Shown here piece by piece: positions 29,539-38,399 of a stretch of DNA of 64,000 nt. The DNA is taken from assembly GCF_900169505.1 (NCBI RefSeq), contig NZ_LT827021.1:310001-374000 (forward strand), in the 5' to 3' direction. Origin of the DNA: Arabiibacter massiliensis (GTDB lineage: Bacteria > Actinomycetota > Coriobacteriia > Coriobacteriales > Eggerthellaceae). Under the pieces are notes generated by a model, which saw nothing but the letters and a program-made list of their open reading frames with translations, ran no database searches and was not told where the DNA came from. Positions within the stretch are counted from its first letter, which is position 1. Each line of letters begins with the position of its first letter. A program made the translations under genes and the position numbers.

Positions 29539-30106
29539 GGGCGCGCGCGGCCGCTTCTGGCGCGTGTTCGTCACCGACCGCCGCGCCTGCGCGCGCCCGC
29601 TGCCCGACCAGGTGGCGCTCCTCGCGGCGCAAGGCCTCATCGACGCCGTGATCCTGCGCGAGAAGGACCTGGACGAGGCCGCCTACGCGCGCCTCGCGGC
29701 CGAGGTGGCCGACGCCTGCGCCGCGGCCGGCATCGCCTTCGCCGTCCATACCCACGCCGCCGTCGCCCGCCGGCTCGGGGCGCGCGCCGTGCATCTGCCC
29801 CTGCCGCAGCTGCGCGCGCAGGGCCGCCCCGAGGGCTTCGCCGCCGTGCTCGCGAGCGTCCACAGCCTCGAGGAGGCCGCCGAGGCCCGGGCGCTCGGCG
29901 CGGACGTCCTCGTGGCGAGTCCTGTGTTCGCGCCCTCGTGCAAGCCGGGCGTCGCGGGTCGCGGCCCGGCCTTCCTGCGCGCGATCGTCGAGGCGGCGGG
30001 CGCGCCCGTGCTCGCCCTCGGCGGCATCACCGACGCCACCGAGCCCCTCGCGCGCGCCTGCGGCGCCGCCGGAGCCTGTCGCATGGCCGATTTCGCACGG
30101 CGTTGA
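29525..30106 (+). CDS. thiE: Thiamine-phosphate synthase / TenI-like protein
   Basis: ThiE joins the thiazole and pyrimidine phosphates; TenI is a related thiazole tautomerase. The 193-aa TIM barrel shows VILREKDLDEAAY, VHTHAAVARRLGARAVHLP, SVHSLEEAAEA, VASPVFAPSCKPGVAGRG and VLALGGI. REKDL and VHLPLPQL fit TenI-type sequences as well as ThiE, so thiazole tautomerase is a real alternative. It overlaps thiH by 14 bp. No thiC or thiD accompanies it, so the pyrimidine part must come from elsewhere. Confidence 0.8.
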   Translation: MCSCEGARGRFWRVFVTDRRACARPLPDQVALLAAQGLIDAVILREKDLDEAAYARLAAEVADACAAAGIAFAVHTHAAVARRLGARAVHLPLPQLRAQGRPEGFAAVLASVHSLEEAAEARALGADVLVASPVFAPSCKPGVAGRGPAFLRAIVEAAGAPVLALGGITDATEPLARACGAAGACRMADFARR

Positions 30107-30289
30107 CGCGGCCTTTCGCGCGAGCGGCGCAAAAATGCAATTCTGACCTGGGAACATACCGTATGCGGGGGAATCCGTGCAAATCCGGGCGTTTTGGGGG
30201 ATAATGGAGCGTTAGACGACGGGCGGCGCGCTCGCGCGAGGAGACGGGGCGCGCCCATGAGGCATACGGGAGAAAACGGGGGAGGCTCT

Positions 30290-31489
30290 ATGGGGGCTTC
30301 TAACTTCAGCGAGGACACGCTCGCGGGCGGCAACGAGGAGTACGCGCGCGCGGTCGAGCGCATCAAGGAGCGCTTCGGCTTCGATTTCGTATCCATCGGG
30401 CTCACCGCGTTCATCGGCGCGCCGCTCAAATGGATCTACAGCGCCGGCGCCACCGGCGAGCGCCACCGGCGCATCGTGCTCGCGCCCGGCCACGGCATCG
30501 GCGGCATCACCATCAAGGCCGGCAAGCCCATGATGTTCACCGACATCGACGAGGAGATCGACCCGCGCGAGTACTCGTCGTATCCCATCGTGTTCGCCGA
30601 GGACCTGCACAGCTTCTGCGCGCTGCCGCTCATGCGCGACGGGCGCGTGGTCGCGGTGCTGCTCGCGGCGTTCCGCACGGTGAGCGAGGCTCACGAGGAG
30701 GTGTACCGCCAGCTCATCGAGCACTTGGGCGGCGAGCTCTGCGGTCTGCGCGTGGTGTCGGACGACTTCATGAACTTCGAGAGCATCGCGGCGGAGAAGC
30801 GCGCCGACACCTCCGCCAACCCCATCTTCATCCGCTCGGAGCTCTCGCGCGTCATCGCCGCGCAGGAGGACGAGCGCAAGCGCATCTCGCGCGAGCTGCA
30901 CGACGGCATCGCGCAGGAGCTGCTCATCGTGTCGTTCGTCATCAAGCAGCTCGGCGCGCACGTCGACGGCGAGGGGACGGCGCTTCTGGCCGACGCGAAC
31001 AACAACATCGACCGCATCCTCGACGAGCTGCACAACATCTCGGTGGAGCTGCGCCCCTCCGCGCTCGACCATCTGGGGTTCGTGGCCGCGCTGCGCTCGC
31101 AGGCCGCCGTGTTCGAGCGCACCTACGGCACCGAGATCGTGTTCGAGGGCAGCCTGTCGCGCGAGCGGTTCGACCAGGCGCTCGAGACGCAGGCCTACCG
31201 CATCTGCCAGGAGGCCATCCTGAACGCGTGCAAGTATTCCGGGGCCGACAAGGTGTACGTCTCGCTCGAGGACGCCGACGGCTGGCTGCACGCCTCCGTC
31301 GTGGACCACGGCTGCGGGTTCGACACCGAGCGGCCCGTCATCAAGGGCAGCGGCTGCGGGCTGTCGGGCATGCGCGAGCGCGCGAGCGTCATCGGCGCGA
31401 TGCTCACGATGGAGTCGGGTCCTGGGGGCACGACGATCACGCTCGTCGCGCCGATGAACGTCGTCGAGGGCAAGGAGGTCGAATCATGA
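30290..31489 (+). CDS. GAF-domain sensor histidine kinase (NarX/NreB-type HisKA_3)
   Basis: Cytoplasmic sensor kinase partnered with the NarL-type regulator that follows. The 399-aa protein has no membrane helix. A GAF-like domain covers about residues 15-155. A HisKA_3 dimerisation box ERKRISRELHDGIAQELL has phospho-acceptor H204. The HATPase domain has the N-box YRICQEAILNACKYSGA and the G-boxes DHGCGFD and GSGCGLSGMRERA. The ATG at 30290 has GGGGGAGG 5-7 nt upstream; in-frame starts at 30257 and 30194 are less likely. The signal is unknown; the downstream nap genes make a nitrate or redox cue plausible. Confidence 0.92.
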   Translation: MGASNFSEDTLAGGNEEYARAVERIKERFGFDFVSIGLTAFIGAPLKWIYSAGATGERHRRIVLAPGHGIGGITIKAGKPMMFTDIDEEIDPREYSSYPIVFAEDLHSFCALPLMRDGRVVAVLLAAFRTVSEAHEEVYRQLIEHLGGELCGLRVVSDDFMNFESIAAEKRADTSANPIFIRSELSRVIAAQEDERKRISRELHDGIAQELLIVSFVIKQLGAHVDGEGTALLADANNNIDRILDELHNISVELRPSALDHLGFVAALRSQAAVFERTYGTEIVFEGSLSRERFDQALETQAYRICQEAILNACKYSGADKVYVSLEDADGWLHASVVDHGCGFDTERPVIKGSGCGLSGMRERASVIGAMLTMESGPGGTTITLVAPMNVVEGKEVES

Positions 31490-32130
31490 TCCGCGTCATG
31501 CTGGCAGACGACCACGAGGTGGTGCGCGCGGGCTTCAAGATGATCCTCGAGCAGGATCCCGGCATCCGGGTGGTGGCGGAGGCGGCCGACGGCGCGCAGG
31601 CCTACGCCATCGTGGCGCGCGAGAAGCCCGACATCCTGCTCATGGACATCTCGATGCCGCCGGGGCAGAGCGGGCTCATCGCCTGCGAGAAGATCGCGAA
31701 GGACTTCCCGGCCACGAAGGTGGTCATCCTCACGATGTTCGCCGAGCCCGAGTACCTGTTCTACACCCTGCGCGGCGGGGCGGCGGGCTACGTGCTGAAG
31801 AACTCCACCTCCGACGAGCTTCTGGCCGCGGTGCACGCCGTGGCCGAGGGCGGCAGCTACATCCATCCCAAGATGACGTCGCTGCTCACCAAGCAGCTCG
31901 TGGGCGCGGGCGAGGAGGAGGACCGCTCCTACCAGCAGCTTTCGAACCGCGAGCTGGAGATACTCCAGCTTCTGGCGAAGGGCTTCACGAATAAGGAGAT
32001 CTCCGAGCAGATCTACCTCTCCGTGAAGACGGTGGAGGCCCACCGCTCGAAGATCTACCAGAAGCTCGGCCTGAAGACCCGCGCCGACCTCGTGGACTAT
32101 GCCCTGAGGCACAAGCTTCTGAACGTGTGA
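31486..32130 (+). CDS. NarL/FixJ-family response regulator
   Basis: The 214-aa regulator has a receiver domain (LADDHEVVR, phosphorylated D54 in LLMDISMP, the Thr and Lys of ILTMF and YVLKNS) and a C-terminal LuxR-type helix-turn-helix (LSNRELEILQLLAKGFTNKE, then VKTVEAHRSKIYQKL). It overlaps the kinase gene by 4 bp (ATGA), so the pair is translationally coupled. It converges on the nap operon, which it might control (inference). Confidence 0.94.
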   Translation: MIRVMLADDHEVVRAGFKMILEQDPGIRVVAEAADGAQAYAIVAREKPDILLMDISMPPGQSGLIACEKIAKDFPATKVVILTMFAEPEYLFYTLRGGAAGYVLKNSTSDELLAAVHAVAEGGSYIHPKMTSLLTKQLVGAGEEEDRSYQQLSNRELEILQLLAKGFTNKEISEQIYLSVKTVEAHRSKIYQKLGLKTRADLVDYALRHKLLNV

Positions 32131-32135
32131 CCTTT

Positions 32136-32238
32136 GTCATCCTGAGCGGAGGCCGAAGGCCGGAGTCGAAGGATCTTCAACCTGTTTGAACGCGCTTCGT
32201 CGAAGATCCTTCGACTCGCTTCGCTCGCTCAGGATGAC
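32136..32238. repeat. Palindromic GTCATCCTGAGC / GCTCAGGATGAC element
   Basis: A 103-bp inverted repeat. It starts GTCATCCTGAGCGGAGG, runs to AGTCGAAGGATCTT, and returns through AAGATCCTTCGACT to CGCTCAGGATGAC. It lies between two convergent genes and could act as a bidirectional terminator or mRNA 3' hairpin. It is the same family as the copies at 21688 and 61816. Confidence 0.85.
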
Positions 32239-32246
32239 AAGTGCGA

Positions 32247-33149
32247 CTACGCGGTCTCCGCAGCCGGCTCCTCGGCGGGGGCGGGCTTCGGGTTGCGGCC
32301 CAGGCCGAAGGCGAGCGCCTTGGTGGGGCAGGCGTCCACGCATGACCCGCACGCCATGCAGTCGCCCGCGCGCACGATGACGTCGCGCTCGGTGAGCACC
32401 GGATCGAGGATGGCCGGATCGGCGAGGCACGCCTGCTTGCACGCGTCGCAGTGGATGCAGGCCTCGCGGTCGAAGCGCACGTTCACCTGTCCGACGCGGC
32501 CGAGCGCCTGATAGAAGCCGCCGAGCGGGCAGAGGGCGCGGCACCACACGCGATGCCCCCAGAACAGCTCCGCCAGCACGATGGCCAGAAGCACCCACAG
32601 GCCCGTGACCGCGCCGAACAAAAGGCCCTTGTTGAGGGCGCTCACGGGCGAGAAGGCCTCGAACACCGGCACGCTGAACAGCGCGGACAGCACGAGCACG
32701 GCGAGCGCGATCCCGAGCTTCGCATGGCGCGGCACCGGCGCCTCGCGCACTTCGATGCCCAGCTTGCGCCGCACGGCGTCCATGATCTCGAGCAGCAGGT
32801 TGACCGGGCACACCCAGCCGCAGAACGCGCGCCCGCGCACGAGGCCGTACACCACGAGTACCGGCAGCGCGGCGATAAGCCAATCGAGCGCGAACGTCTT
32901 GGAGGCCGCGGCCACCTGCAGCATCGCGAACGGGTCGAGCACCTCGATCCCGAAGACGGTCGACGAGGACAGGCTGCCGAAGAACGGCAGACCCGCCGGC
33001 GTCGCCATGGCCTCCTCGCCGCCGGAGCCGAGGCCGAGAAGGCCCCATCCCGCGACGAGCAGCGGCACCGCGAACAACGCGAGGGCCGCTGCCTGCACGG
33101 CATGCCGCGCGACGGTCCAGCGCCGCGTCCGCTTCGGCACGTCGCTCAT
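32247..33149 (-). CDS. napH: Ferredoxin-type quinol dehydrogenase NapH
   Basis: Membrane FeS protein that takes electrons from menaquinol and passes them to NapG. The 300-aa protein has about four membrane helices (near residues 17-38, 85-105, 147-168 and 183-205). Two CxxxCP motifs, FCGWVCPVNLL and WCRALCPLGG, lie at helix ends. Two C-terminal [4Fe-4S] clusters are CIHCDACKQAC and CMACGSCVDACP. It overlaps napD by 4 bp and is the last gene of the operon. Confidence 0.92.
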   Translation of the reverse strand: MSDVPKRTRRWTVARHAVQAAALALFAVPLLVAGWGLLGLGSGGEEAMATPAGLPFFGSLSSSTVFGIEVLDPFAMLQVAAASKTFALDWLIAALPVLVVYGLVRGRAFCGWVCPVNLLLEIMDAVRRKLGIEVREAPVPRHAKLGIALAVLVLSALFSVPVFEAFSPVSALNKGLLFGAVTGLWVLLAIVLAELFWGHRVWCRALCPLGGFYQALGRVGQVNVRFDREACIHCDACKQACLADPAILDPVLTERDVIVRAGDCMACGSCVDACPTKALAFGLGRNPKPAPAEEPAAETA

Positions 33150-33403
33150 CGCTGCCCGGCCTTCGCGAGCGTGGGGTCGTCCTCGAAGTTCGCGTACACG
33201 AGGTTGATGCCGGTCACGCCTTCGATGCCGATGAAAGAGCTCGCGATGCCGTGGGAGTCGTCCACCGTCTCGGCCTCGATGGTGACCACAAGCTTGTAGT
33301 CGTTCTTCTCGTGGACCTCCACGCCTTCGCGGCCGGAGAGCTCGCGCGCCACGTCGTCGGTGTGCTCGGGTGCCGTCTCCACGACCAGGCTTGAAATGAC
33401 CAT
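33146..33403 (-). CDS. napD: NapA maturation chaperone NapD
   Basis: Small ferredoxin-fold chaperone that binds the NapA Tat signal peptide before export. The 85-aa protein begins MVISSLVVETAPEHTDDVA, contains EVHEKNDYKLVVTIEA and ends with GITGINLVYANFED-type sequence, matching NapD. The ATG at 33401-33403 has TTAGGAGC upstream; a longer frame to 33586 is rejected. Confidence 0.85.
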   Translation of the reverse strand: MVISSLVVETAPEHTDDVARELSGREGVEVHEKNDYKLVVTIEAETVDDSHGIASSFIGIEGVTGINLVYANFEDDPTLAKAGQR

Positions 33404-33572
33404 GATGCTGCTCCTAACGTTCATGTGGGGCTCCCGGAGCCCGCCCTCTGGGGAGAGAGGGCGGGACAAGGGGAGAAAGACGGGCGGGTGCGAGGGAATT
33501 CGAGCCGCCCGTCGGGTAAGTCCGTCCCGCTCCGAGCCCAAGCGGCGGGCTCGGAGCGGCAAGAGGGTTTCC

Positions 33573-33905
33573 TTACGCCTGCGCATGGCAGGTATTGCAC
33601 TGCTCGTGGGTCGGGTCCATCTCGAAGGAACCCGCGTCGCCGCCGGCGTAGTGGTCGGCGGGCAGCGCCGTGGCGTCCGCGAGCATCGGGTTGGAGCGCT
33701 CGGACGCGCCGTGGCAGCCGTAGCACCCGGCGGCCCCGAGCGACTCGAAGCGGCCCTCGTGGCTCGTCGGCATGAGCGGCGGGGCGCCGGCCGGCACGTT
33801 CGCGTTCACGTCCTCTTTCGGGGCTTCCTGGCTGCACCCGGCAACCGAGCCCAGGCCCATCGCCATCGCCAGCACGAGGGCGGCGGTTATCATGTGCTTC
33901 TTCAT
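33573..33905 (-). CDS. napB: Diheme cytochrome c, NapB-type subunit
   Basis: Electron-transfer subunit of the periplasmic-type nitrate reductase. The 110-aa protein has a hydrophobic signal with lipobox-like SVAGC (Cys24), then two heme c motifs CYGCH and CNTCH and the NapB-like PPLMPTSHEGRF and ADHYAGGD. In a Gram-positive-type envelope it would be a lipoprotein on the outer face of the membrane. It lies 10 bp downstream of napA. No cytochrome c maturation genes are in the window. Confidence 0.87.
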   Translation of the reverse strand: MKKHMITAALVLAMAMGLGSVAGCSQEAPKEDVNANVPAGAPPLMPTSHEGRFESLGAAGCYGCHGASERSNPMLADATALPADHYAGGDAGSFEMDPTHEQCNTCHAQA

Positions 33906-33915
33906 CGTCTTCCCC

Positions 33916-36474
33916 CTACAGCTTCGTGATGGACACGCAGGTCTTTTTGTAATCCGGTTCCTTGGACAGCGGGCAGTACGTGTCCTGCACGGCCAGGTTG
34001 ACGAGCGTCTCCTCCGCGAAGAAGGGGGCGAACACCACGCCTGCGGGCGGCTCGGTGCGGCCGGCCGTGGACACCTTGATGTCGAACTCGCCGAAGCGCG
34101 ACTTCACCTTCACCATGTCGCCGTCCAGGATGTCGAGCTTGGCGCAGTCCTCGGGGCTCATGTTGAGCAGGGCCTCGGGCAGCGCGCGGTCGAGCTCGGG
34201 CACGCGGCGGGTCATCGTGCCGGTGTGCCAGTGCTCCAGCAAGCGTCCGGTGACGAAGTAGAACGGGTACTCGTTGTCGGGCTCCTCCGCCGGCGGCTCG
34301 TAGGGGCGGAACACCACGGAGGGCTTGAGCTTGGCGGACTTGTAGAAGCTGACGCCCTTCGCCATGCCCTCCTTGCCGTACTGCTTCACGCCGACCTCGT
34401 CGAAGCCGTCGGCCTGCTTGCCGGCCGCGAAGCGCCACTTGGTGGACATCCACTTACCGTCGACGTTGCGCACGGGCCACGTCATGCCGTGGTGGGCCAG
34501 GTACTCCTCGTAGGGAGCCAGCTGCTTGGCCTCCATCTTGAGCTTGGCCTCGAACTTGCCGTCGGCGTCGTCGTTGATGGCCTTGGCCTTCTCGTTCATG
34601 TCGGGGTTGGAGAAGATGCGGTACTCCTCCCACAGCAGGCGGTTCGTCTCGCGGTCGTCGTTCTTGAAGTTTGCGGCGTCCTTGTCGTAGATGAAGCCGA
34701 ACAGGTGGTCGAAGGAGTCCTTGCCGTCGATCGTCTCGCCCTCGAGCACGCGGCGCGCAACTTCCATGAACGCCCACAGGTCCCACTTGGCCTCGCCCGG
34801 CGCGTCCACGGCCTTCTCGAAGATGGCGCTGCGGCGCTCGGCGTTGCCGAACTGGCCCTCGCGCTCCACCCAGAGCGCCACCGGGAGCACGACGTCGGCG
34901 TACTGCGTGGACAGGGTGGGGTACACCTCGTTGACCACGATGAACGCGTCGAACACGCCCTTCTTGTCGCCGCGTCCGAGGAAGCGGGTGAGGTTGGGCA
35001 TGGACTGCGCCCAGTTGTTGTGCGCGCTCCACAGAAAGTCGATGTTGCCCTTGGACAGCTCGCGGAAGATCTTCACCGTGTGGAAGCCGGGCTTCTGGAT
35101 CTCGTCGAGGTAGCCCTCGGGAAGATCCCAGATGGCCTCGGTGTAGCGGCGATGCTGCGCGTTGGCCACCAGCAGGTCGGCGGGCAGGCGGTGCGAGAAC
35201 GTGCCGACCTCGCGGGCGGTGCCGCAGGCGGTGGGCTGGCCGGTCAGCGAGAAGGGGCCGCAGCCGGGCTGGGCGATCTTGCCGGAGAGCAGGTGGATGT
35301 TGTAGATGTTGTGGTTCATCCACGTGCCGCGGTTGTGCTGGTTCACGCCCATGGTCCACAGGCTCATGACCTTGGCCTTCGGGTCGGCAAACACCTCGGC
35401 GAGCTCTTTGAGGTCCTCGACGGCCACGCCGGAGAGCTTGGAGGTGTACTCGAAGGTGTAGGGCTCGAGGCGCGCGGCGTACTCCTCGAACGTGATGGGG
35501 TTCACCTTATCCACGGACTTGCCGAGGTCGCTTCCGTCATAGCCGTCGTCGGTGGCGTTGCCGATGTTCTCGGTGCCCTGCTTGAACTGCAGATGGTCGG
35601 TGACGAACGCCTCGTCGTACTTCTTGTTCTGCACGAGGTAGTTGGCGATGCAGTTTGCGATGGCCAGGTCGGTGTTGGGCTTGAAGATCATGGTCTTGTC
35701 GGCGCTCGCGCTCGTGCGCGTCCTGATGGTGCCCAGGTCGTAGTGCTTGACGCCCTGGCCCGAGATCTTGCGGGCGGTCAGGCGCGAGTAGAGCATCGGG
35801 TGCGCTTCGGCCATGTTGGCGCCCCAGGTGATGAACACGTCGGCCTCGTCGAGGTCGCTGTAGCTGCCGGCGGGCTCGTCGGTCTGGAACACGTTCATGA
35901 AGCCCACGACGGCGCTGGCCATGCACAGGCGCGCGTTCGGGTCCACGTTGTTGGACAGCAGGCCCGCCTTGATGAACTTGGCGCAGGCGTAGCCCTCCGT
36001 GATGGGCTGCTGGCCGGAGAGCCAGAAGGCGAGCCGGCTCTTGTCGGCCTTCCACGTCTCCTTGAGCTTGGAGGCGACGAGTTCGAGCGCCTCGTCCCAC
36101 GTGGCTTCGCGCAGGCCTTCCTCGGTGCCCTTCGTCGACTTGTCCTCGCGGATGAGCGGCGTGGTCAGGCGGTCGTCTCCGTAGAGGATCTTCGCCAGGT
36201 AGTAGCCCTTCACGCAGTTGAGGCCGCGGTTGGACTCGTTGTCCGGGTCGCCCGTGACGCTGACCAGCTTGTTGTCCTTGACCTCGCAGATGACGCCGCA
36301 GCCGCAGCCGCAGAAGCGGCAGACGGCCGTGTACTTCTGGCCCTCGCCGTCGGCGGAAGCCTGCTGGCCCTCGCCGCTTGCGCATCCTACGAGCGACGAC
36401 ATGGTGCCGGCCGCAGCCGCGCTTGCGAGCGCAACCGCCGTGGCCTTGACGAATCCTCGCCTTGTGATGTCCAT
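33916..36474 (-). CDS. napA: Periplasmic-type nitrate reductase catalytic subunit NapA
   Basis: Mo-bis-MGD enzyme reducing nitrate to nitrite outside the membrane. The 852-aa protein starts MDITRRGFVKATAVA, a twin-arginine signal, with a lipobox-like LVGC31. The [4Fe-4S] motif is in CRFCGCGCGVIC (C52, C55, C59) with the fourth Cys in GLNCVKG. The molybdenum ligand is the Cys of NARLCMASAVVGF (about 185). MGVNQHNRGTW, QPTACGTAREVGTFSHRLPAD and GRLLEHWHTGTMTRRVPEL are specific to NapA. AAGAGGAGGG precedes the ATG at 36474. It lies between napG and napB. Confidence 0.95.
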   Translation of the reverse strand: MDITRRGFVKATAVALASAAAAGTMSSLVGCASGEGQQASADGEGQKYTAVCRFCGCGCGVICEVKDNKLVSVTGDPDNESNRGLNCVKGYYLAKILYGDDRLTTPLIREDKSTKGTEEGLREATWDEALELVASKLKETWKADKSRLAFWLSGQQPITEGYACAKFIKAGLLSNNVDPNARLCMASAVVGFMNVFQTDEPAGSYSDLDEADVFITWGANMAEAHPMLYSRLTARKISGQGVKHYDLGTIRTRTSASADKTMIFKPNTDLAIANCIANYLVQNKKYDEAFVTDHLQFKQGTENIGNATDDGYDGSDLGKSVDKVNPITFEEYAARLEPYTFEYTSKLSGVAVEDLKELAEVFADPKAKVMSLWTMGVNQHNRGTWMNHNIYNIHLLSGKIAQPGCGPFSLTGQPTACGTAREVGTFSHRLPADLLVANAQHRRYTEAIWDLPEGYLDEIQKPGFHTVKIFRELSKGNIDFLWSAHNNWAQSMPNLTRFLGRGDKKGVFDAFIVVNEVYPTLSTQYADVVLPVALWVEREGQFGNAERRSAIFEKAVDAPGEAKWDLWAFMEVARRVLEGETIDGKDSFDHLFGFIYDKDAANFKNDDRETNRLLWEEYRIFSNPDMNEKAKAINDDADGKFEAKLKMEAKQLAPYEEYLAHHGMTWPVRNVDGKWMSTKWRFAAGKQADGFDEVGVKQYGKEGMAKGVSFYKSAKLKPSVVFRPYEPPAEEPDNEYPFYFVTGRLLEHWHTGTMTRRVPELDRALPEALLNMSPEDCAKLDILDGDMVKVKSRFGEFDIKVSTAGRTEPPAGVVFAPFFAEETLVNLAVQDTYCPLSKEPDYKKTCVSITKL

Positions 36475-36574
36475 GACATCCCTCCTCTTACTCCCGTTAT
36501 TCGCTCTTCTATCTTCCACCCGTCCTCCAACGGTTTGGAAAACCATGCTCTCGCCGCGCAGGGCGGCTTCGCGC

Positions 36575-37183
36575 TCAGGCGCCCGCGCCCCGCGCACGCT
36601 CCGCGTCGCTCGCGATGCGCACGGCCACCACGGGCTCGCTCACCACGCAGCGCTCGACGCACAGGCCGCAGCCCACGCACTTGTCCTCGACGATGACCGG
36701 GGCGAACACCGAATGGATGGCGTCTCCCTCGCGCATGCGGTAATCGATGACGATGGCTTCGTCGATGAGGGGGCAGGCTCGGTAGCACACCTCGCAGCGC
36801 ATGCCCTGGAACGCGATGCACGCCTCCTCGTCGATGACGGCGACGCCCATGCGCACGTCCGGGCGCTTCTCGATGTCGCGCAGCGCGTCGGTGGGGCACG
36901 CGTTCACGCAGGGGAAGTCCTCGCACAGGCGGCAGGCCTGCTCGCGCGCGTCGACGTAGGGGGTTCCCACGGCCATGCCGTCGCCGTTGCCGGCCGCATG
37001 CAGCGCCCGGTAGGGGCAGGCCTCGATGCACTTGCCGCACTTGACGCAGCGCGACAGGAAGTCCTTCTCGCCGTGGGCGCCGGGCGGCCGGAGAAGGTCC
37101 GCCTCGCCGGCATAGGCGTACGCCGCGGCCTGGAAGGCCACGATAGCGGCAGACGCACCGGCTATGACGCTCGATAATTTCAT
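36575..37183 (-). CDS. napG: Ferredoxin-type protein NapG
   Basis: Carries electrons between NapH and NapB/NapA. The 202-aa protein has an N-terminal membrane anchor or signal (residues about 4-25) and four [4Fe-4S] sites: CVKCGKCIEACP, CRLCEDFPCVNACP, CIAFQGMRCEVCYRACP and CVGCGLCVERC. This is the MauM/NapG layout. It is the first gene of the nap operon (AAGAGGAGATTCC before the ATG). No napC or napF is present, so NapGH is the probable quinol-oxidising route. Confidence 0.9.
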   Translation of the reverse strand: MKLSSVIAGASAAIVAFQAAAYAYAGEADLLRPPGAHGEKDFLSRCVKCGKCIEACPYRALHAAGNGDGMAVGTPYVDAREQACRLCEDFPCVNACPTDALRDIEKRPDVRMGVAVIDEEACIAFQGMRCEVCYRACPLIDEAIVIDYRMREGDAIHSVFAPVIVEDKCVGCGLCVERCVVSEPVVAVRIASDAERARGAGA

Positions 37184-37337
37184 GGAATCTCCTCTTCCTC
37201 GCCACGTATCATGCTCCTCGAAGGCGCCGCGTGCCTATCGGGGTATGTCCGTGGGTTGGGAGGAGAAATCCCTCTGCGGGACTAGGGTTTTATTCTGTTT
37301 TTACTTGAGAATAACTTCGACGAGGGAAAACGATGGA

Positions 37338-37353
37338 GTCCCCCTGTCACGCC
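37338..37353. repeat. Half copy of the GTGACAGGGGGAC palindrome
   Basis: GTCCCCCTGTCACGCC matches the right arm of the full hairpin at 39574-39614. It lies between the convergently facing nap promoter region and the 37375 gene. The rest of 37184-37374 has no gene. Confidence 0.6.
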
Positions 37354-37374
37354 TTCACTCTGCCACGCCGCGTC

Positions 37375-38157
37375 TTACGCGGTCAGGCGGATGCCCACGT
37401 AGACGGCCGTGTCGGGCAGGCCGGAGATGTCGTAGACCTCGGAGAGCGCGATGGCCGACACGCGCCACGCGTAGGAGGTCCCGTCCACGTCGACGGTGCC
37501 GGTCATGAACGTGTTGCCCACCTCGTCGACGCCCTGGCCGTCCTCGGCCACGGTGGCGGGGTCGAACCCTTCGGAGGCCACGGCCGCCTGGACGGCCGCC
37601 TCGACGCTTCCGGAGTCGAAGTCGGCGTAGCGCACGCGCATGTCGAGCGCCTCGCCGCGATCCACCGTGAGGGTCCACGAGCCCTTCAGCAGGCGCGCGG
37701 CGTCGGCGGCGCCGAGCGACCCGATGCCCTTGGCGTACATGAGGCCGGCCTCGACCTCGGTCACGTCGGAGGGCAGCTTCACCAGCTCGAAGCCGCCGGT
37801 GGGGAAGTCCTCCTCCGAGGACATCTGCACGGTCGTGTAGCCCGCGTCCGTGAACGTCTGCTTGATGGTCTCGTCGTCGAGCGGGGCGAGCGATGCGAGC
37901 AGCGGCAGGTCGTAGGACACCTCGCGCGCGAGGTTCTCCTCGACGCTCGCCTGGGTGCGCGCGGCGGATCCGTTGACTGCGTCGAGCACGTTGTGCAGAA
38001 GCAGCCACCCGATGGCGGCCGCGGCCACCACAAACAGGACCATGAGCGCCATCTGGGGCTTCGGCGCGCTGAGGGGCCGCTTCAGGCCCGTGTCGTCGAG
38101 GTAGCGGACCGGTCCGCCCGCATCCACGTAGTCGTTTCTCTGGGAGTTGAAAAGCAT
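37375..38157 (-). CDS. Membrane-anchored extracytoplasmic protein, unknown function
   Basis: I do not recognise the family. The 260-aa protein has a ~35-residue cytoplasmic N terminus, a single membrane helix (about 36-58, MALMVLFVVAAAAIGWLLL) and a soluble domain rich in Asp, Glu and Ser that is probably outside the cell. The soluble part has no cysteine and no catalytic motif I can name. CAGGAGACGCA precedes the ATG. It is divergent from the riboswitch-controlled terC gene. Confidence 0.75.
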   Translation of the reverse strand: MLFNSQRNDYVDAGGPVRYLDDTGLKRPLSAPKPQMALMVLFVVAAAAIGWLLLHNVLDAVNGSAARTQASVEENLAREVSYDLPLLASLAPLDDETIKQTFTDAGYTTVQMSSEEDFPTGGFELVKLPSDVTEVEAGLMYAKGIGSLGAADAARLLKGSWTLTVDRGEALDMRVRYADFDSGSVEAAVQAAVASEGFDPATVAEDGQGVDEVGNTFMTGTVDVDGTSYAWRVSAIALSEVYDISGLPDTAVYVGIRLTA

Positions 38158-38222
38158 TGCGTCTCCTGCCGCGTATGGCCTGTCTGCCCGAAGGCGGTTT
38201 GTGTGCTTTGGGCATTATAGCA

Positions 38223-38251
38223 TTGCCCAGCTGGGGGCATCGTGATAGGAT
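38223..38251 (+). promoter_or_regulatory. Promoter of the riboswitch-terC transcript
   Basis: TTGCCC at 38223-38228, 17-bp spacer, TAGGAT at 38246-38251. Transcription would begin just before the riboswitch core. Confidence 0.55.
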
Positions 38252-38257
38252 ACCTGA

Positions 38258-38352
38258 CGCCCGTGGGGGAGTAGTTGGCATGCGCCGCAGGTGCGTGCGG
38301 CACGTTCAACATCATGGCCTTCGGCCTGGCGTGTCTGAAATAACGAGACTCA
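38258..38352 (+). ncRNA. yybP-ykoY (Mn2+) riboswitch
   Basis: The conserved 5' core GGGGGAGTAGTTGGC (38265 onward) is followed by paired GCCGCAGGTGCGTGCGGC, then GGCCTTCGGCC, and the 3' core CTGAAATAACGAGACTCA. This is the arrangement of the yybP-ykoY class, which senses Mn2+ and often controls TerC-family exporters, as here. Folding was judged by eye. Confidence 0.82.
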
Positions 38353-38399
38353 TGGCGCGACCGCACCTGTGCGTGCGGCTGCGCTATGAGTCTTTTTTT
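38346..38399 (+). terminator. Riboswitch expression-platform terminator
   Basis: AGACTCAT pairs with ATGAGTCT around an internal GC-rich hairpin (ACCGCAC/GTGCGGC region), then seven T. The 5' arm overlaps the 3' end of the riboswitch core, so ligand binding and terminator formation should compete. Confidence 0.85.

Noticed and set aside
33772..36696. 974-aa open frame on the plus strand opposite napA and napB
   Set aside because: It is antisense to clear Nap genes. High GC at third codon positions keeps the opposite frame open; the translation is His/Gly/Val/Leu-rich with no domain and no ribosome site.
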